A model generated the notes under the pieces. That model made no database searches. It was not told the DNA's origin and saw only the letters and a list, made by a program, of their open reading frames with translations. Below are positions 1 through 8,163 of a stretch of DNA of 64,000 nucleotides, in pieces. Each line of letters opens with the position of its first letter. Position 1 is the stretch's first letter. The position numbers were made by a program, and so were the translations under genes. Source of the DNA: Streptomyces sp. CBMA29 (GTDB lineage Bacteria; Actinomycetota; Actinomycetes; Streptomycetales; Streptomycetaceae); the NCBI RefSeq assembly GCF_014596445.1, contig NZ_MECL01000220.1:180440-244439 (forward strand). The letters run 5' to 3'.

Positions 1-2
1 AT

Positions 3-215
3 ACGACAGGCCTGTACGACAAGCCGGCGCTGGATGTCTTTCCCCTCGTCATCAGGATGCGCAACGATGCCGATCTCAGGGCCCGGCGGCGCTATCTCTC
101 CGTCGTCGACCGCCGCCTCGCGAGCCATCTTGAATCCCTCGCTGAGGGGCCGGGAGGCGCCGTCACTGCGGCCAGGTACTTCTCCCTTTCGTCGGACGAA
201 GCCGCCGCCGGATGA
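3..215 (+). CDS. 3' end of an unidentified gene upstream of the JetD-like gene
   Basis: An open frame enters from the left edge and ends in TGA at 213-215. It gives a 70-residue C-terminal fragment rich in Arg and Leu that ends in SLSSDEAAAG. The stop overlaps the ATG of the next gene (ATGA at 212-215), which indicates translational coupling and is the main reason to believe the frame. I do not recognise the fragment. In Wadjet loci a jetD gene follows an SMC-like jetC, so a Wadjet-type partner is possible, but nothing visible here proves it. Confidence 0.55.
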   Translation, partial: TTGLYDKPALDVFPLVIRMRNDADLRARRRYLSVVDRRLASHLESLAEGPGGAVTAARYFSLSSDEAAAG

Positions 216-1387
216 GGCCGACCGTGCACCGGATTCCCGACGCGCTCCTGGCGCGCCTGCGTCAACGGGCCGAAGCCAAACACTGGAACGGTCATACGGA
301 GAAGCGGATCGGCCGGACCGACGTGCTCGCGGACTTCCGTACTGTCTATACGGCTGGTCCGGACAGCGACCCCGAGGACGTCATCCTCGGCCGGTGTCTG
401 GCCACTCTCGTGTCAGCCGGCCACATCAGGCTGATGAGAGGCAAGCGCGCCGACGGCGAACTTCTGCCACCGGGGATTCACCTTCTTCCGATCGGCCCCG
501 CGCCCGCGAAGGACGTTCGGCGGGGCGAGCTTCTGCACCCTGACCTGTACCCGCTCGTGAGGGACCGGCCCCGTGTCACGGAGACCCAGCGGGTCGCCTA
601 CCGGGCGATCAGCAACTGGCTGCACTCGTTGCCCGGCCCCGCGGATTCAGTGCTCAACGTTCCGTTGCGCGAACGGGCCTTTGAGATCTTCGGTAAAAGA
701 GAGTATGTCTCATTCTTTCCGGAGCCGGAGAAATGCCTGGACTACGGCGGTTTCGGGGGGCCGCTCTTCAGTGACCCCGCGAAGCTCTACCGCCTCATCC
801 GGGCTTTCCCGACGAACCCGCCACTTCTCAACGCGCTCTTCACCCAAGGCCGTATTCGTGACCGGTGCACGTCGTTCAGCGGGGGCGACGTTCTTCTCGT
901 GGTCGAGAACTCCGCCACCTACACGTCCCTGGTGATGCGGTTGCAGGAGGTTGAACACCGCATCGGATGCGTGGCCTGGGGCGTTGGCTGGTCATTCAGA
1001 TCTTCCGTGCTGAGCATCAGGACCCATCACAACGCAAACGGTCATGAGAGACGCCGAGAACTCCGAGAGATCCGGTACTTCGGAGACCTCGACGCCAGTG
1101 GGCTGACCATCCCGGCCAAGGCGTCGGCCGCGGCCGTGGAGGTGCAACTCCCTCCCGTACTGCCGACGCCCGTCCTCTACCGCGAGCTGATCAGGCTGGG
1201 GACGCCGTTGCCCGGCAGGGAGAGCACCGAGCAAGATGACGCGGAAATCATGGCGAGTTGGCTGAACGACAGCCGCTCCTTCAGTCATGTCGTCGACACA
1301 CTCGTGAAAGGCGAGAGGTGGGCGCAGGAGGCCATCGGTCTGAGTCATCTGACCACCAACGACGAGTGGCTGGCGGACATGCAGTGA
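212..1387 (+). CDS. JetD-like DUF2220 (Toprim-related) protein
   Basis: This 391-residue protein resembles the DUF2220/JetD family, the nuclease subunit of Wadjet plasmid-defence systems. The C-terminal half carries the Toprim-like signatures: a conserved glutamate in LLVVENSATYTSL (E232) and a DxD motif in RYFGDLDASGL (D292, D294). The N-terminal half would correspond to the variable DUF3322-like or helical arm. The start ATG overlaps the stop of the upstream gene, and its own stop overlaps the GTG of the next gene, so all three appear to be one transcript. Other Wadjet subunits (JetA, B, C) cannot be checked because the window starts here. It could alternatively belong to a smaller uncharacterised JetD-containing defence cassette. 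Confidence 0.65.
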   Translation: MRPTVHRIPDALLARLRQRAEAKHWNGHTEKRIGRTDVLADFRTVYTAGPDSDPEDVILGRCLATLVSAGHIRLMRGKRADGELLPPGIHLLPIGPAPAKDVRRGELLHPDLYPLVRDRPRVTETQRVAYRAISNWLHSLPGPADSVLNVPLRERAFEIFGKREYVSFFPEPEKCLDYGGFGGPLFSDPAKLYRLIRAFPTNPPLLNALFTQGRIRDRCTSFSGGDVLLVVENSATYTSLVMRLQEVEHRIGCVAWGVGWSFRSSVLSIRTHHNANGHERRRELREIRYFGDLDASGLTIPAKASAAAVEVQLPPVLPTPVLYRELIRLGTPLPGRESTEQDDAEIMASWLNDSRSFSHVVDTLVKGERWAQEAIGLSHLTTNDEWLADMQ

Positions 1388-3375
1388 AGACCGGGAGCGC
1401 AGGGCGCGCGCATTCACCCTTATCGGATTTGCCGCCGACGCCGGTGAGCCTCCGGCGGGAGCCCGGTGGCCTGCCGAGCCGCAATCCGCGCTTCTGGGGA
1501 AGGGATTTTCTTCTTGGCACACTCGACGACTGCATCCGGCGCAGCGAGAGCCGGACGGTGACGGCTCTGATCGGACCGATAGGTACAGGCAAGAGACAGG
1601 TCGTCGCGGAGTACATACACCGGACGACCGGGCGGTTCGGTCGTGTGAAATGGGTTCGTCCCCAGGAGACAATGGGTGAAGAGGCCGAGTCTGCCGAAGC
1701 GCTGAGTCCACGGACCGGTCCCGCCGCCGACCTTCCGCCGCTCGTCGTGATCGCCGGAGCACACGGGTGGGCCGACGTGGAACCGCACCTGCCCCTCGGC
1801 CCCGCTCATGTACTCATCACCTCAACCGCTCCGGCGGCGGAGTGGACTCCGTGGGCGGCGGTGCTGCCGGTCGGCCCGTGGGAGCGGTCGGAGTCCGTCG
1901 GTTTTCTGAGCAGGAACGTGCCCACGCTCACGTCCGACGATGCCGGTCAGCTGGCAGCAGTCCTGGGCGATCTGCCGCTCGCGCTTGCGTATGCTGAGAT
2001 CTGGCTCAATCGTGGCCGCTCGGCAAGCAGTTTCCTTGCCATGCTGCGCAGCCGTCCCGCCGAAGTGCTGGGGAGCGCCGGGCCAGACGGCTACTCCTCT
2101 TCCCTCGCTTCCAGGATCGCGGAGGCCCGCGATTCGCTCGCTGCAGGCGACGACTGGCCGGCCCGGCTGCTGGATGCCTCCGCTTTGCTCGGGCCCTCTC
2201 CGATGCCGGTCAGCTCCCTGAACCCGGGCGTTCTCTTCGGGCCGTCCGAGGACACCTTGAGCACCGAACTTCTGCTGCGGGGAACTCAGTTGATCAAGGC
2301 TTTTCCCTCGGTCGGGAAGAGCGGGCTGGCCTCGCTCACTTGCGGCATGTTGAGCGTGACCCCGGTCTACTGCGCCGTGGTACGTGGTCTGCTGACGTCC
2401 GACCCGACTGCCTCCGCCCACGCGACCCGCTGGGCGGAGGTACTGCTGGTGGCCCTGAGGCCATGTCCTCCAGGTCGGGACGGGTGGGATGCCAGGGACG
2501 AGTGGAGACAGGTATCTCCCCAGTTCATGGCCTACGACCCACTTGATGTCGGCACGCGGGAGGGACTTGTCGTGCTGGCCGCGGCCTATGACCACATGCT
2601 TGATATGGGCCGATGGCGCGATGTCCTGCACAAACTTGAATCCTTGCGCCTCCGCGGACGACACCTGCTCCCGGAGAATCACGCGGTCACGCTACGAGTC
2701 GGCAGTGTGCTGGTGCGCGCGTACGACTGTGCACAGCGTTACTCGGACGCGAGTGCATTGGGTGCCGAGATGCTGGCCGACGCGACCTCTGCATGGGGGA
2801 CGCGGGACCTCGACACTCTGAAGTGCGCGTCTGCCCTCATCGTCCCTTTGGGCGCGTCCGGAAATCCACTGCGGGCGGTGGAACGAGCCACGGTAACCAT
2901 GGCGGCGCAACGAGATCTGCTTGGCTCCAGCCACCCGGAGACGCTGCTCACCCTCAGCCGGTTGGCTGTTGTGGAGCTCATGGCAGGAAACTGGCAGAAC
3001 TCAGCGACCGTCGGGGAGACTGCCCTATCGGAACAGCAACGCGTGCTCGGCGATACCCACCCGGATGTCCTGGCGACCGCCTACTGGCTTGCCTGCGCTT
3101 ACGCCGAGTCGGGGGTTTACGCAAGGAAGGCACTGGATCTTTTCTTCGCCACCCATCAAGCACAACGCAAGGCCCTCGGCGACAGCCATCCCGCGACGAT
3201 CCGCACGGCAGCAGGGTTCGTCCTCCAGGACCTCGATGTGTACAACGCATGTCACGATATTGAATTTTGCCGTCGGACGCTGGATTTATTGAGGAGGGAG
3301 TTCGGAGCGGAAGATAAATATGTCTACCGTATCGACCGCGCCTGCCGGAGGGCCGGGGTGAAGATCGTGCCGTGA
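1384..3375 (+). CDS. STAND-like NTPase with TPR repeats, degraded P-loop
   Basis: The likely start is the GTG at 1384, which overlaps the upstream TGA; this gives 663 residues. Near the N terminus is a GLPSRNPRFWGRD segment typical of actinobacterial STAND proteins, then a P-loop-like GPIGTGKR (residues 64-71). The residue after the lysine is Arg instead of Ser/Thr, and the expected Walker B strand (LVVIAGAHGW) lacks its acidic residue. The C-terminal half contains repeated helices with the H-PETL / HPDVLATA pattern of TPR_10/TPR_12 units. Such proteins usually act as sensors or scaffolds in signalling, secondary metabolism or defence. Coupling to the JetD-like gene suggests a shared role. 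NTP hydrolysis is doubtful. Confidence 0.7.
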   Translation: MKTGSAGRAHSPLSDLPPTPVSLRREPGGLPSRNPRFWGRDFLLGTLDDCIRRSESRTVTALIGPIGTGKRQVVAEYIHRTTGRFGRVKWVRPQETMGEEAESAEALSPRTGPAADLPPLVVIAGAHGWADVEPHLPLGPAHVLITSTAPAAEWTPWAAVLPVGPWERSESVGFLSRNVPTLTSDDAGQLAAVLGDLPLALAYAEIWLNRGRSASSFLAMLRSRPAEVLGSAGPDGYSSSLASRIAEARDSLAAGDDWPARLLDASALLGPSPMPVSSLNPGVLFGPSEDTLSTELLLRGTQLIKAFPSVGKSGLASLTCGMLSVTPVYCAVVRGLLTSDPTASAHATRWAEVLLVALRPCPPGRDGWDARDEWRQVSPQFMAYDPLDVGTREGLVVLAAAYDHMLDMGRWRDVLHKLESLRLRGRHLLPENHAVTLRVGSVLVRAYDCAQRYSDASALGAEMLADATSAWGTRDLDTLKCASALIVPLGASGNPLRAVERATVTMAAQRDLLGSSHPETLLTLSRLAVVELMAGNWQNSATVGETALSEQQRVLGDTHPDVLATAYWLACAYAESGVYARKALDLFFATHQAQRKALGDSHPATIRTAAGFVLQDLDVYNACHDIEFCRRTLDLLRREFGAEDKYVYRIDRACRRAGVKIVP

Positions 3376-3384
3376 CACATTTCC

Positions 3385-3406
3385 GCGGGCCGGGCGATCC
3401 GGCCGC
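3385..3406 (+). terminator. possible GC-rich terminator hairpin after the STAND gene
   Basis: A short stem of the form GCGG(g)CCGG, a GCGAT loop, and CCGGCCGC begins 10 bases after the STAND stop codon. There is no T-run, so it is only a candidate. The rest of 3376-3538 shows no gene. Confidence 0.35.
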
Positions 3407-3538
3407 AGACGCTAAAAACCCGGTATGGAAGTTCCCTCTCAGCGGGGGCGAGTGAGACGACCTTCCGTGTCCAGTCAGCCCGTGGTGCCCGCCGCCAGCG
3501 GACCGTTGTGTCCTCGCCTGCTAGCTGGTCCGGAAAAG

Positions 3539-3571
3539 TAAAATCCCCAAGTCCGTGACCTGGGGATTTTA
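3539..3571. terminator. duplicated tRNA-Gly terminator hairpin (outer attachment copy)
   Basis: The arms TAAAATCCCCA and TGGGGATTTTA surround a central GTCCGTGAC. The hairpin is closely related to the one at 17071-17101 that follows the intact tRNA-Gly gene. It lies just left of the IS element, whose other side carries the tRNA 3' fragment, so the hairpin and the fragment were once one unit. On the minus strand it would act as a terminator. Confidence 0.6.
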
Positions 3572-3575
3572 CTAA

Positions 3576-4428
3576 CAGGTCATCTCATTTGGTTCGATGG
3601 GCTTTCGGGTCACGGTGGGGATCGTTGAGCGACTGGTGCCGGACGAGTTGTGGGAGTTGTTCCAGCGGGTGGTGCCGGAGGCGCCCTCGCGGCCGCAGGG
3701 CGGTGGCCGGCGCCGACACGGTGACCGGGAAGTACTGGCGGCGATCGTGTTCGTGGCCACCTCGGGATGCACGTGGCAGCAGGTGCCCGCTGCCTCGTTC
3801 GGCCCGTCCGGGGCTACTGCCCACCGGCGGTTCACCGAGTGGAGCAAGGCCCGCGTATGGGCCAGACTCCATCGCCTGGTCCTGGACGAACTTGGCTCAC
3901 GCGGTGAGCTGGACTGGTCGAGGTGCGCGATTGACTCGGTGAACATGCGGGCTCTGAAAAAGGGGATTTGACAGGTCCGAATCCTGTCGACCGGGGCAAA
4001 TACGGCTCGAAGATCCACTTGGTCACCGAGCGAACCGGTCTGCCCATATCCGTCGGTATCTCGGGCGCGAACCTGCACGACAGCCAGGCCCTCATCCCCC
4101 TGGTCCGCGGCATCCCGCCGATCCGCTCCCGGCACGGTCCGCGCCGACGACGTCCCGACAAGCTGCATGCCGACAAGGGCTACGACCACAACCACCTGCG
4201 GCGATGGCTCCGCTTACGCGGGATCACCCACCGGATCGCCCGCAAAGGCATCGAGTCATCTGAACGCCTTGGCCGCCACCGCTGGACCGTCGAGCGCACC
4301 ATGGCCTGGCTCACCGGCTGCCGACGACTGCACCGCCGCTACGAACGCAAGGCCGACCACTTCCTCGCCTTCGCCAGCATCGCCTGCACCCTCATCTGCT
4401 ACCCCAGACTCACCAAATGAGACGATCG
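3576..4428 (+). mobile_element. IS5-family (IS427-like) insertion sequence, complete
   Basis: The element is about 850 bp and is bounded by imperfect terminal inverted repeats: 3576-3592 with the core TCTCATTTGG, and 4413-4428 with CCAAATGAGA. A CTAA tetranucleotide lies directly outside both ends (3572-3575 and 4429-4432), consistent with a target duplication. It carries a two-frame transposase. It was inserted exactly between a terminator hairpin and a tRNA-Gly 3' fragment. Confidence 0.8.
3597..4420 (+). CDS. IS5-family DDE transposase made by -1 frameshifting
   Basis: The first frame (3597-3971) starts at ATG and encodes the DUF4096-like helix-turn-helix and the first catalytic aspartate (CAIDSVNMRA). 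The second frame, in the -1 register, runs to 4420 and encodes the rest of the RNase H-like domain: NLHDSQ, LHADKGYDHN, and the glutamate in VERTMAWL. The frames meet at an A-rich slippery stretch (codons AAA AAG at 3957-3962). A -1 slip there joins ALKK to GDLTGPNPVDRGK, the sequence expected in this family. With all DDE residues and both terminal repeats present, the element may still be active. Confidence 0.82.
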
Positions 4429-4433
4429 CTAAA

Positions 4434-4474
4434 GAGCGGATGACGGGAATCGAACCCGCGCTCTGAGCTTGGGA
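4434..4474 (-). repeat. attachment-site repeat: 3' end of tRNA-Gly (outer copy)
   Basis: These 41 bases are identical to 17107-17147, the 3' part of the intact tRNA-Gly(CCC) gene, in the same orientation. They are the signature of integration into a tRNA gene, in which the element brings its own 3' end and displaces the original. Identity stops abruptly after GGGA in the anticodon arm. The flanking IS separates this copy from its hairpin at 3539-3571. Confidence 0.85.
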
Positions 4475-4611
4475 CAGGGTCCTTGCCGGCATCCGTGCTG
4501 GTCAGCGGCACGGCCCGCTCCGAAGGGCACACGTGATCAGTGCTCTTGGTGACCGCGCCTGACCGCACCGTACCGCTGCGCGTGGTGCGGAGGCGGTGCG
4601 ATGGCGGGGGC

Positions 4612-4960
4612 CTATCGGTCGTGCCGGGTGACGGCTACGACGGTGAGGAGGTCGTCGAGGCCCTTGTAGTCGTCGGGTAGGTGGTGAAGAGCGGCAGCTC
4701 TTCGGCAATGGCGGCGATCATGAGATCGGCGGCCCGGCGGCGGGGTTTGTGGCCAGCGGTGAATCACGGCCGCAGGGCGCCGTATAGCAGGACGTGGGTG
4801 GTTTCTGACGGCGACTGTGGCGGGAGTCTGAATGCTGGTCCAAACCACTTCTCGGCCTTCGTACTTGCGGCGCTGCCGGTGGCGGGTCCTACGCTTCTCG
4901 CCGTTGCGCTGGGAGCCCTGACGAGAAGCGCGATGTAGGGAACGAAACCGTCGTGCGACA
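4612..4960 (-). pseudogene. decayed VapC-type PIN-domain toxin
   Basis: On the minus strand the end reads as the C-terminal motif of actinobacterial VapC toxins: KPRRRAADLMIAAIAEELPL in one frame, then PDDYKGLDDLLTVVAV in another, ending at the stop at 4612. The two parts are separated by a frameshift in a shortened TTYP(N) segment. An upstream in-frame stop follows a YGALRP stretch that resembles the middle of the PIN fold. The N-terminal aspartate motif is not recognisable. The gene is therefore broken, and no cognate antitoxin is visible. It sits beside the tRNA-derived repeat, as does a second vapC tail at 7.6 kb. Confidence 0.6.
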
Positions 4961-5152
4961 AGACGGCCTTCGTCCATCGCTACCTGAGGGCCTGACAGGA
5001 GGAGTAGGGGCCGGTCGAGCCGGAAGCTCGAGTTGGGATCGAACCGCACCTCGTTGAGCCAGCATTCGGGGCGCTATCGCGGGTTCGCTCAAAACCCTCA
5101 TCGTTTCATGATGGCTGCCGCGGGCTCCGTTGGCCCTGCACATCACCTATCC

Positions 5153-6289
5153 TCAGTCGGCAATGCCGGACCGTGTTGGTGCCTTGGAGGCGGAGATTCG
5201 GCGTCGACAGTCCACAATGACCGCCTTTATTTCTGGGCAATTCGGATCAAAATTTTCCTCAGATTCTCTTTTTAGGATGGCAGTCACTTCGTCCGGATCT
5301 CTTCGGTGGCACATTACAACGTAGTACCCTTGACTGGCTTGCGCCGACTTCATGTACATGGGGAGTTGTGTCAGTATGCCGTGGCGCACTTCCTGAAGTT
5401 TGTCATCTTTCTTGAATTCGATAACCGCAGTTGCGTTATTCAATCTTGCTGTGAAATCCGTAGGGCCGCTTCCGTGGTCAGAATTTGATTCTAGATGAAT
5501 CTTCAAGGAGCCGAAGGTCAGACGGGAGAAGATTTGGAACATGCCTTGATGCTGGCGTTCGTGTAGCACCCTTCCAGTGTCGTCGTAAAGGAGTTTCCAG
5601 CCCCCCTGTTCCTCAATTGCTCCTCGAAATCTGAAGATAGTGTCCAGCATGGCCACGGCGAGTAGGTCATCATCTGCGGCATCGGCCAGGGAGACCGTCG
5701 GTAGCATGTTGGCCCAGTGCCTTCCCGATGCAAGCGCCGCTAGGTCGGCCACGCCAGGTCCGCTTTCGAGGATCTTTGCCTGTCGGATCTTAGCTACGTT
5801 AGGCGATGGTTCGCGATAGCCGGCCACGACGAGGTCGAATTTTGAATATGAGATCAATCGCCCGACCACGAGGGAGATCTCGTCATGGCCGTCCATGTTG
5901 ACAGACGCGCTGGCTGTAATGTTGCAATCGTCTCGAACCATGCCCGTGATCGTGCGACTAGGGAGAGATATCGAAGCTTCCTTGTGCCCGCCCCCTAGGG
6001 GGCGATAAGTTGTGATTCCCGAATGAACGAACCACTCTCCAATTTCGGGCTCAATTTCCGTTGCCTCGCGAAGCGCCATCGAGTGAATTATCTGGGATAT
6101 GGTCACGCTGACCAGTGCACTTTTTCTGAAATCAGAGAATTCCGCTCCGGTGTCGGGATTGCTAGCTATCGCATCGAAGATTATCTTCTCCATTGGCCCT
6201 AGGAGGGAGTAGAGGATGTTCGCGCGAGCATAGTATGGCTGGAACATCAGGTTCACGTCGTCTTTGGCAGGAATCTCATTCCAAGCCAT
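5153..6289 (-). CDS. PD-(D/E)XK nuclease-like protein of foreign origin
   Basis: This 378-residue protein starts at ATG 6287-6289, nine bases after a GGAG ribosome-binding site; a TTG three codons upstream is less well placed. The C-terminal third has the pattern of a PD-(D/E)XK nuclease: E267, D278 in GPTDF, then E291-x-K293 in AVIEFKKDD, followed by a strand and helix (LTQLPMYMKSAQASQGYYVV). The N-terminal two thirds are unrecognised and may be a target-sensing domain. Base composition is much more AT-rich than the neighbours and rare codons are frequent, so it is a recent import. It stands alone between mobile-element scars. Orphan genes of this kind are often restriction-like or abortive-infection effectors, but no function is shown here. 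Confidence 0.6.
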   Translation of the reverse strand: MAWNEIPAKDDVNLMFQPYYARANILYSLLGPMEKIIFDAIASNPDTGAEFSDFRKSALVSVTISQIIHSMALREATEIEPEIGEWFVHSGITTYRPLGGGHKEASISLPSRTITGMVRDDCNITASASVNMDGHDEISLVVGRLISYSKFDLVVAGYREPSPNVAKIRQAKILESGPGVADLAALASGRHWANMLPTVSLADAADDDLLAVAMLDTIFRFRGAIEEQGGWKLLYDDTGRVLHERQHQGMFQIFSRLTFGSLKIHLESNSDHGSGPTDFTARLNNATAVIEFKKDDKLQEVRHGILTQLPMYMKSAQASQGYYVVMCHRRDPDEVTAILKRESEENFDPNCPEIKAVIVDCRRRISASKAPTRSGIAD

Positions 6290-6619
6290 GAATTGCAACT
6301 CCTTCGCTTAAGATGCCAGTGCCCACTAACTTACCCTCTCGGCAACCCACTTCATGACCCCTTCCCGCGGGGATTGAAAGTGGCGGGCCGGCCCTGGCCG
6401 GTCGCCTACCTGGGCTGAGGTCGAGCATGGGCAAAATGGCGGCCGTGGAGCGGGCGACGGGGCCGACGAGTCCACGGCGGAGGTGGCTAGCGTCGTGCTC
6501 CGGGAGGCATGGGTCCAATGGGGTGTACCGCACTTAGCAGCTCAGTCAGTGATGGTGTGGATCGCTCGCTCGTATCTGGTACGCGGTCTCTGAATTGGTC
6601 CAGACAACTAATGAGGCCT
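6290..6619. other. gene-free stretch between the nuclease-like gene and a truncated IS
   Basis: I see no convincing coding region in these 330 bases. The first 15 contain the ribosome-binding site of the nuclease-like gene on the minus strand; the rest looks like scrambled remnants next to an insertion sequence. Confidence 0.5.
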
Positions 6620-7316
6620 ATGGGCTGCCCCGTAAACGGTCGGCAGGGCGGCGGCCAGGCGCTGAGCGATACTCGCGAGACTCCGCCGTGGCAGGTGTGA
6701 CAGCTTGCGGACATGCCGTCGGCAGCAGACCGGATCATTGATCACCTCGGGCCGATGCTTGCCCTCCAGCCCCGCAAGCGGTTCGCGAGGGACGCCCGGC
6801 TGATCGGGGATGGCACTTTGGTGCCCACCCGCGATCACGCTGTCGCCGAGCAGTCGAAGAACTACGGGTACTCCACCAACCACCAGGTCGTCGTCGACGC
6901 CGAAACGCGCCTCGTCGCGCTGGTCGGCCGACCCCTTCCCGGCAACCGCAACGATTGCAAGGCATGGAAGGAGTCCGGGGCAAAGGCCGGCATCGGCACG
7001 ACCATCGCCGACTGCGGCTATCCGGGCACCGCACTCGTGATGCCCCACCGGCGCCGCAGGGGCGAGGAGTTGCCCGGCTGGAGACAGGCCCACAATAAGT
7101 CCCACAAGCAGGTCCGCGCCCGCATCGAACACACCTTAGCCCGGATGAAGACCTGGAAGATCCTCCGCGATTGCCGTCTCAAAGGCGACGGTGTCCACCA
7201 CGCCATGCTCGGCATCGCCCGGATGCACAACCTCACCATCGTCGGATAGACCACGGCCTCGTACAGCAACCCACTATCCCCGATCCCCTCAGAGATCTTT
7301 TACGGGACAGCCCTTA
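6620..7316 (+). mobile_element. internally deleted IS5-family element with both ends
   Basis: The inverted ends read TATGGGCTGCCCCGTAAA at 6620-6637 and, on the opposite strand, TAAGGGCTGTCCCGTAAA at 7299-7316. They match in 16 of 18 positions. Between them lies only the C-terminal two thirds of a transposase. The element is about 700 bp, shorter than related full-length elements, so an internal deletion near the left end removed the start of the gene. Confidence 0.7.
6713..7249 (+). pseudogene. N-terminally truncated DDE_Tnp_4 transposase
   Basis: The frame encodes a DDE endonuclease fragment (IGDGTLVPT with the first Asp, NRNDCKAW, DCGYPGT, and the glutamate in RARIEHTLARMKTWKILRDC). It ends at the normal C terminus NLTIVG. 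The helix-turn-helix N-terminal region of about 90 residues found in this family is missing, and the left terminal repeat lies only about 75 bases upstream. It is probably inactive by itself but could be mobilised in trans because both ends are present. Confidence 0.75.
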
Positions 7317-7342
7317 GGTCTTCGACCTGCCTTTCCTTCCAA

Positions 7343-7381
7343 GAGGATGACGGGAATCGAACCCGGCTCTGAGTTTGGGAA
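7343..7381 (-). repeat. diverged tRNA-Gly 3'-end attachment copy (middle copy)
   Basis: The stretch matches the tRNA-Gly 3' region at 17107-17148, including GATGACGGGAATCGAACCCG and a TTGGGAA end, with a few small deletions and one substitution. It is in the same orientation as the intact tRNA and the copy at 4434. It probably marks an older junction between two stacked integrated elements. Confidence 0.7.
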
Positions 7382-7536
7382 TCACAGGGGCTCTGTTGAC
7401 GAAAATCTTTGCCGGGCAGATTTCACGCGCTCTTGCGCTCAATGCGGTGGGTTCCGCCTTTGACCTCGGCTTACCGTGTCGTACCGCGTGAGCTGGTGCG
7501 GAAGTGGTGCGCAGGCTGATTGCGCCTCCTGTGGCC

Positions 7537-7645
7537 CTATCGGTCGTGCAGCAGGGGGGGGCGCGTCAGGGGAGACGACGATGAGTTGGTTGTCGAGTCC
7601 GTTGTAGTCGTCGGGCTGGTGGGTGTGGGTGTATAAGGATAAAAG
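7537..7645 (-). pseudogene. C-terminal remnant of a second VapC-type PIN toxin
   Basis: The minus strand encodes LYTHTHQPDDYNGLDNQLIV, the same C-terminal motif as the vapC remnant at 4.6 kb. A run of nine C bases after it disrupts the frame, so the expected stop at about 7537 is read out of register. No more of the gene is recognisable. It too lies beside a tRNA-derived repeat, so both copies probably came from related element ends. Confidence 0.5.
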
Positions 7646-7751
7646 GGCGTTTCCCTAATAAGTCACCACCGGATCCAGTAGGAGGTGTATACAGCGTGGG
7701 TGGGGACTGACCGGCCATCAGGCGGGCGGCGACGACGCGAAGGGTGTTGCC

Positions 7752-8052
7752 ATGGCGGTTGATGATAAGCGCATCACCGACTTCGTCAAGCGGAGCGAAC
7801 TGCGGTCACGTGTCGCAGCGGTGCTCCGCGCTGCGGGTTCCTCATCGTCTGGGTGAGGGAGGAGGCGAACGGCTCGCGGTGGGCCCTGTATCTCAAGCTG
7901 CCTCCGGAGCTGCGGGAGTCGTTCGGCACTGGGCGCGAGGTGCTTGTCTGGGTGGTGCAGTCCGCCGAGTTCCAGGCCCGCACCGTCACCCAGGCCGCCG
8001 AAGTCATCCTCCAGGAACGACCGCGGAGATCGGCGTCGAGGACGCCACCTGA
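7752..8052 (+). pseudogene. frameshifted small orphan gene
   Basis: A frame beginning MAVDDKRITDFVKRSELRSR stops early at 7853-7855. Adding one T at about 7838-7840 joins it to LIVWVREEANGSRWALYLKL and a conserved-looking segment ending in TQAAEVILQER. A second shift near 8020 would give the natural-looking end TTAEIGVEDAT and a stop at 8052. The intact protein would have been about 100 residues. I do not recognise the family. Two lesions suggest it is dead. Confidence 0.5.
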
Positions 8053-8163
8053 ACTCCTGCCAGGACGGTCGGGTCTGGTGCACGATCGGGCGACATCTGA
8101 AGTGGCTTGCCCTGTGAGGCGGGCGGGAAGGATATCGCTGGGACTGTGCCACTCATTCTGTAT

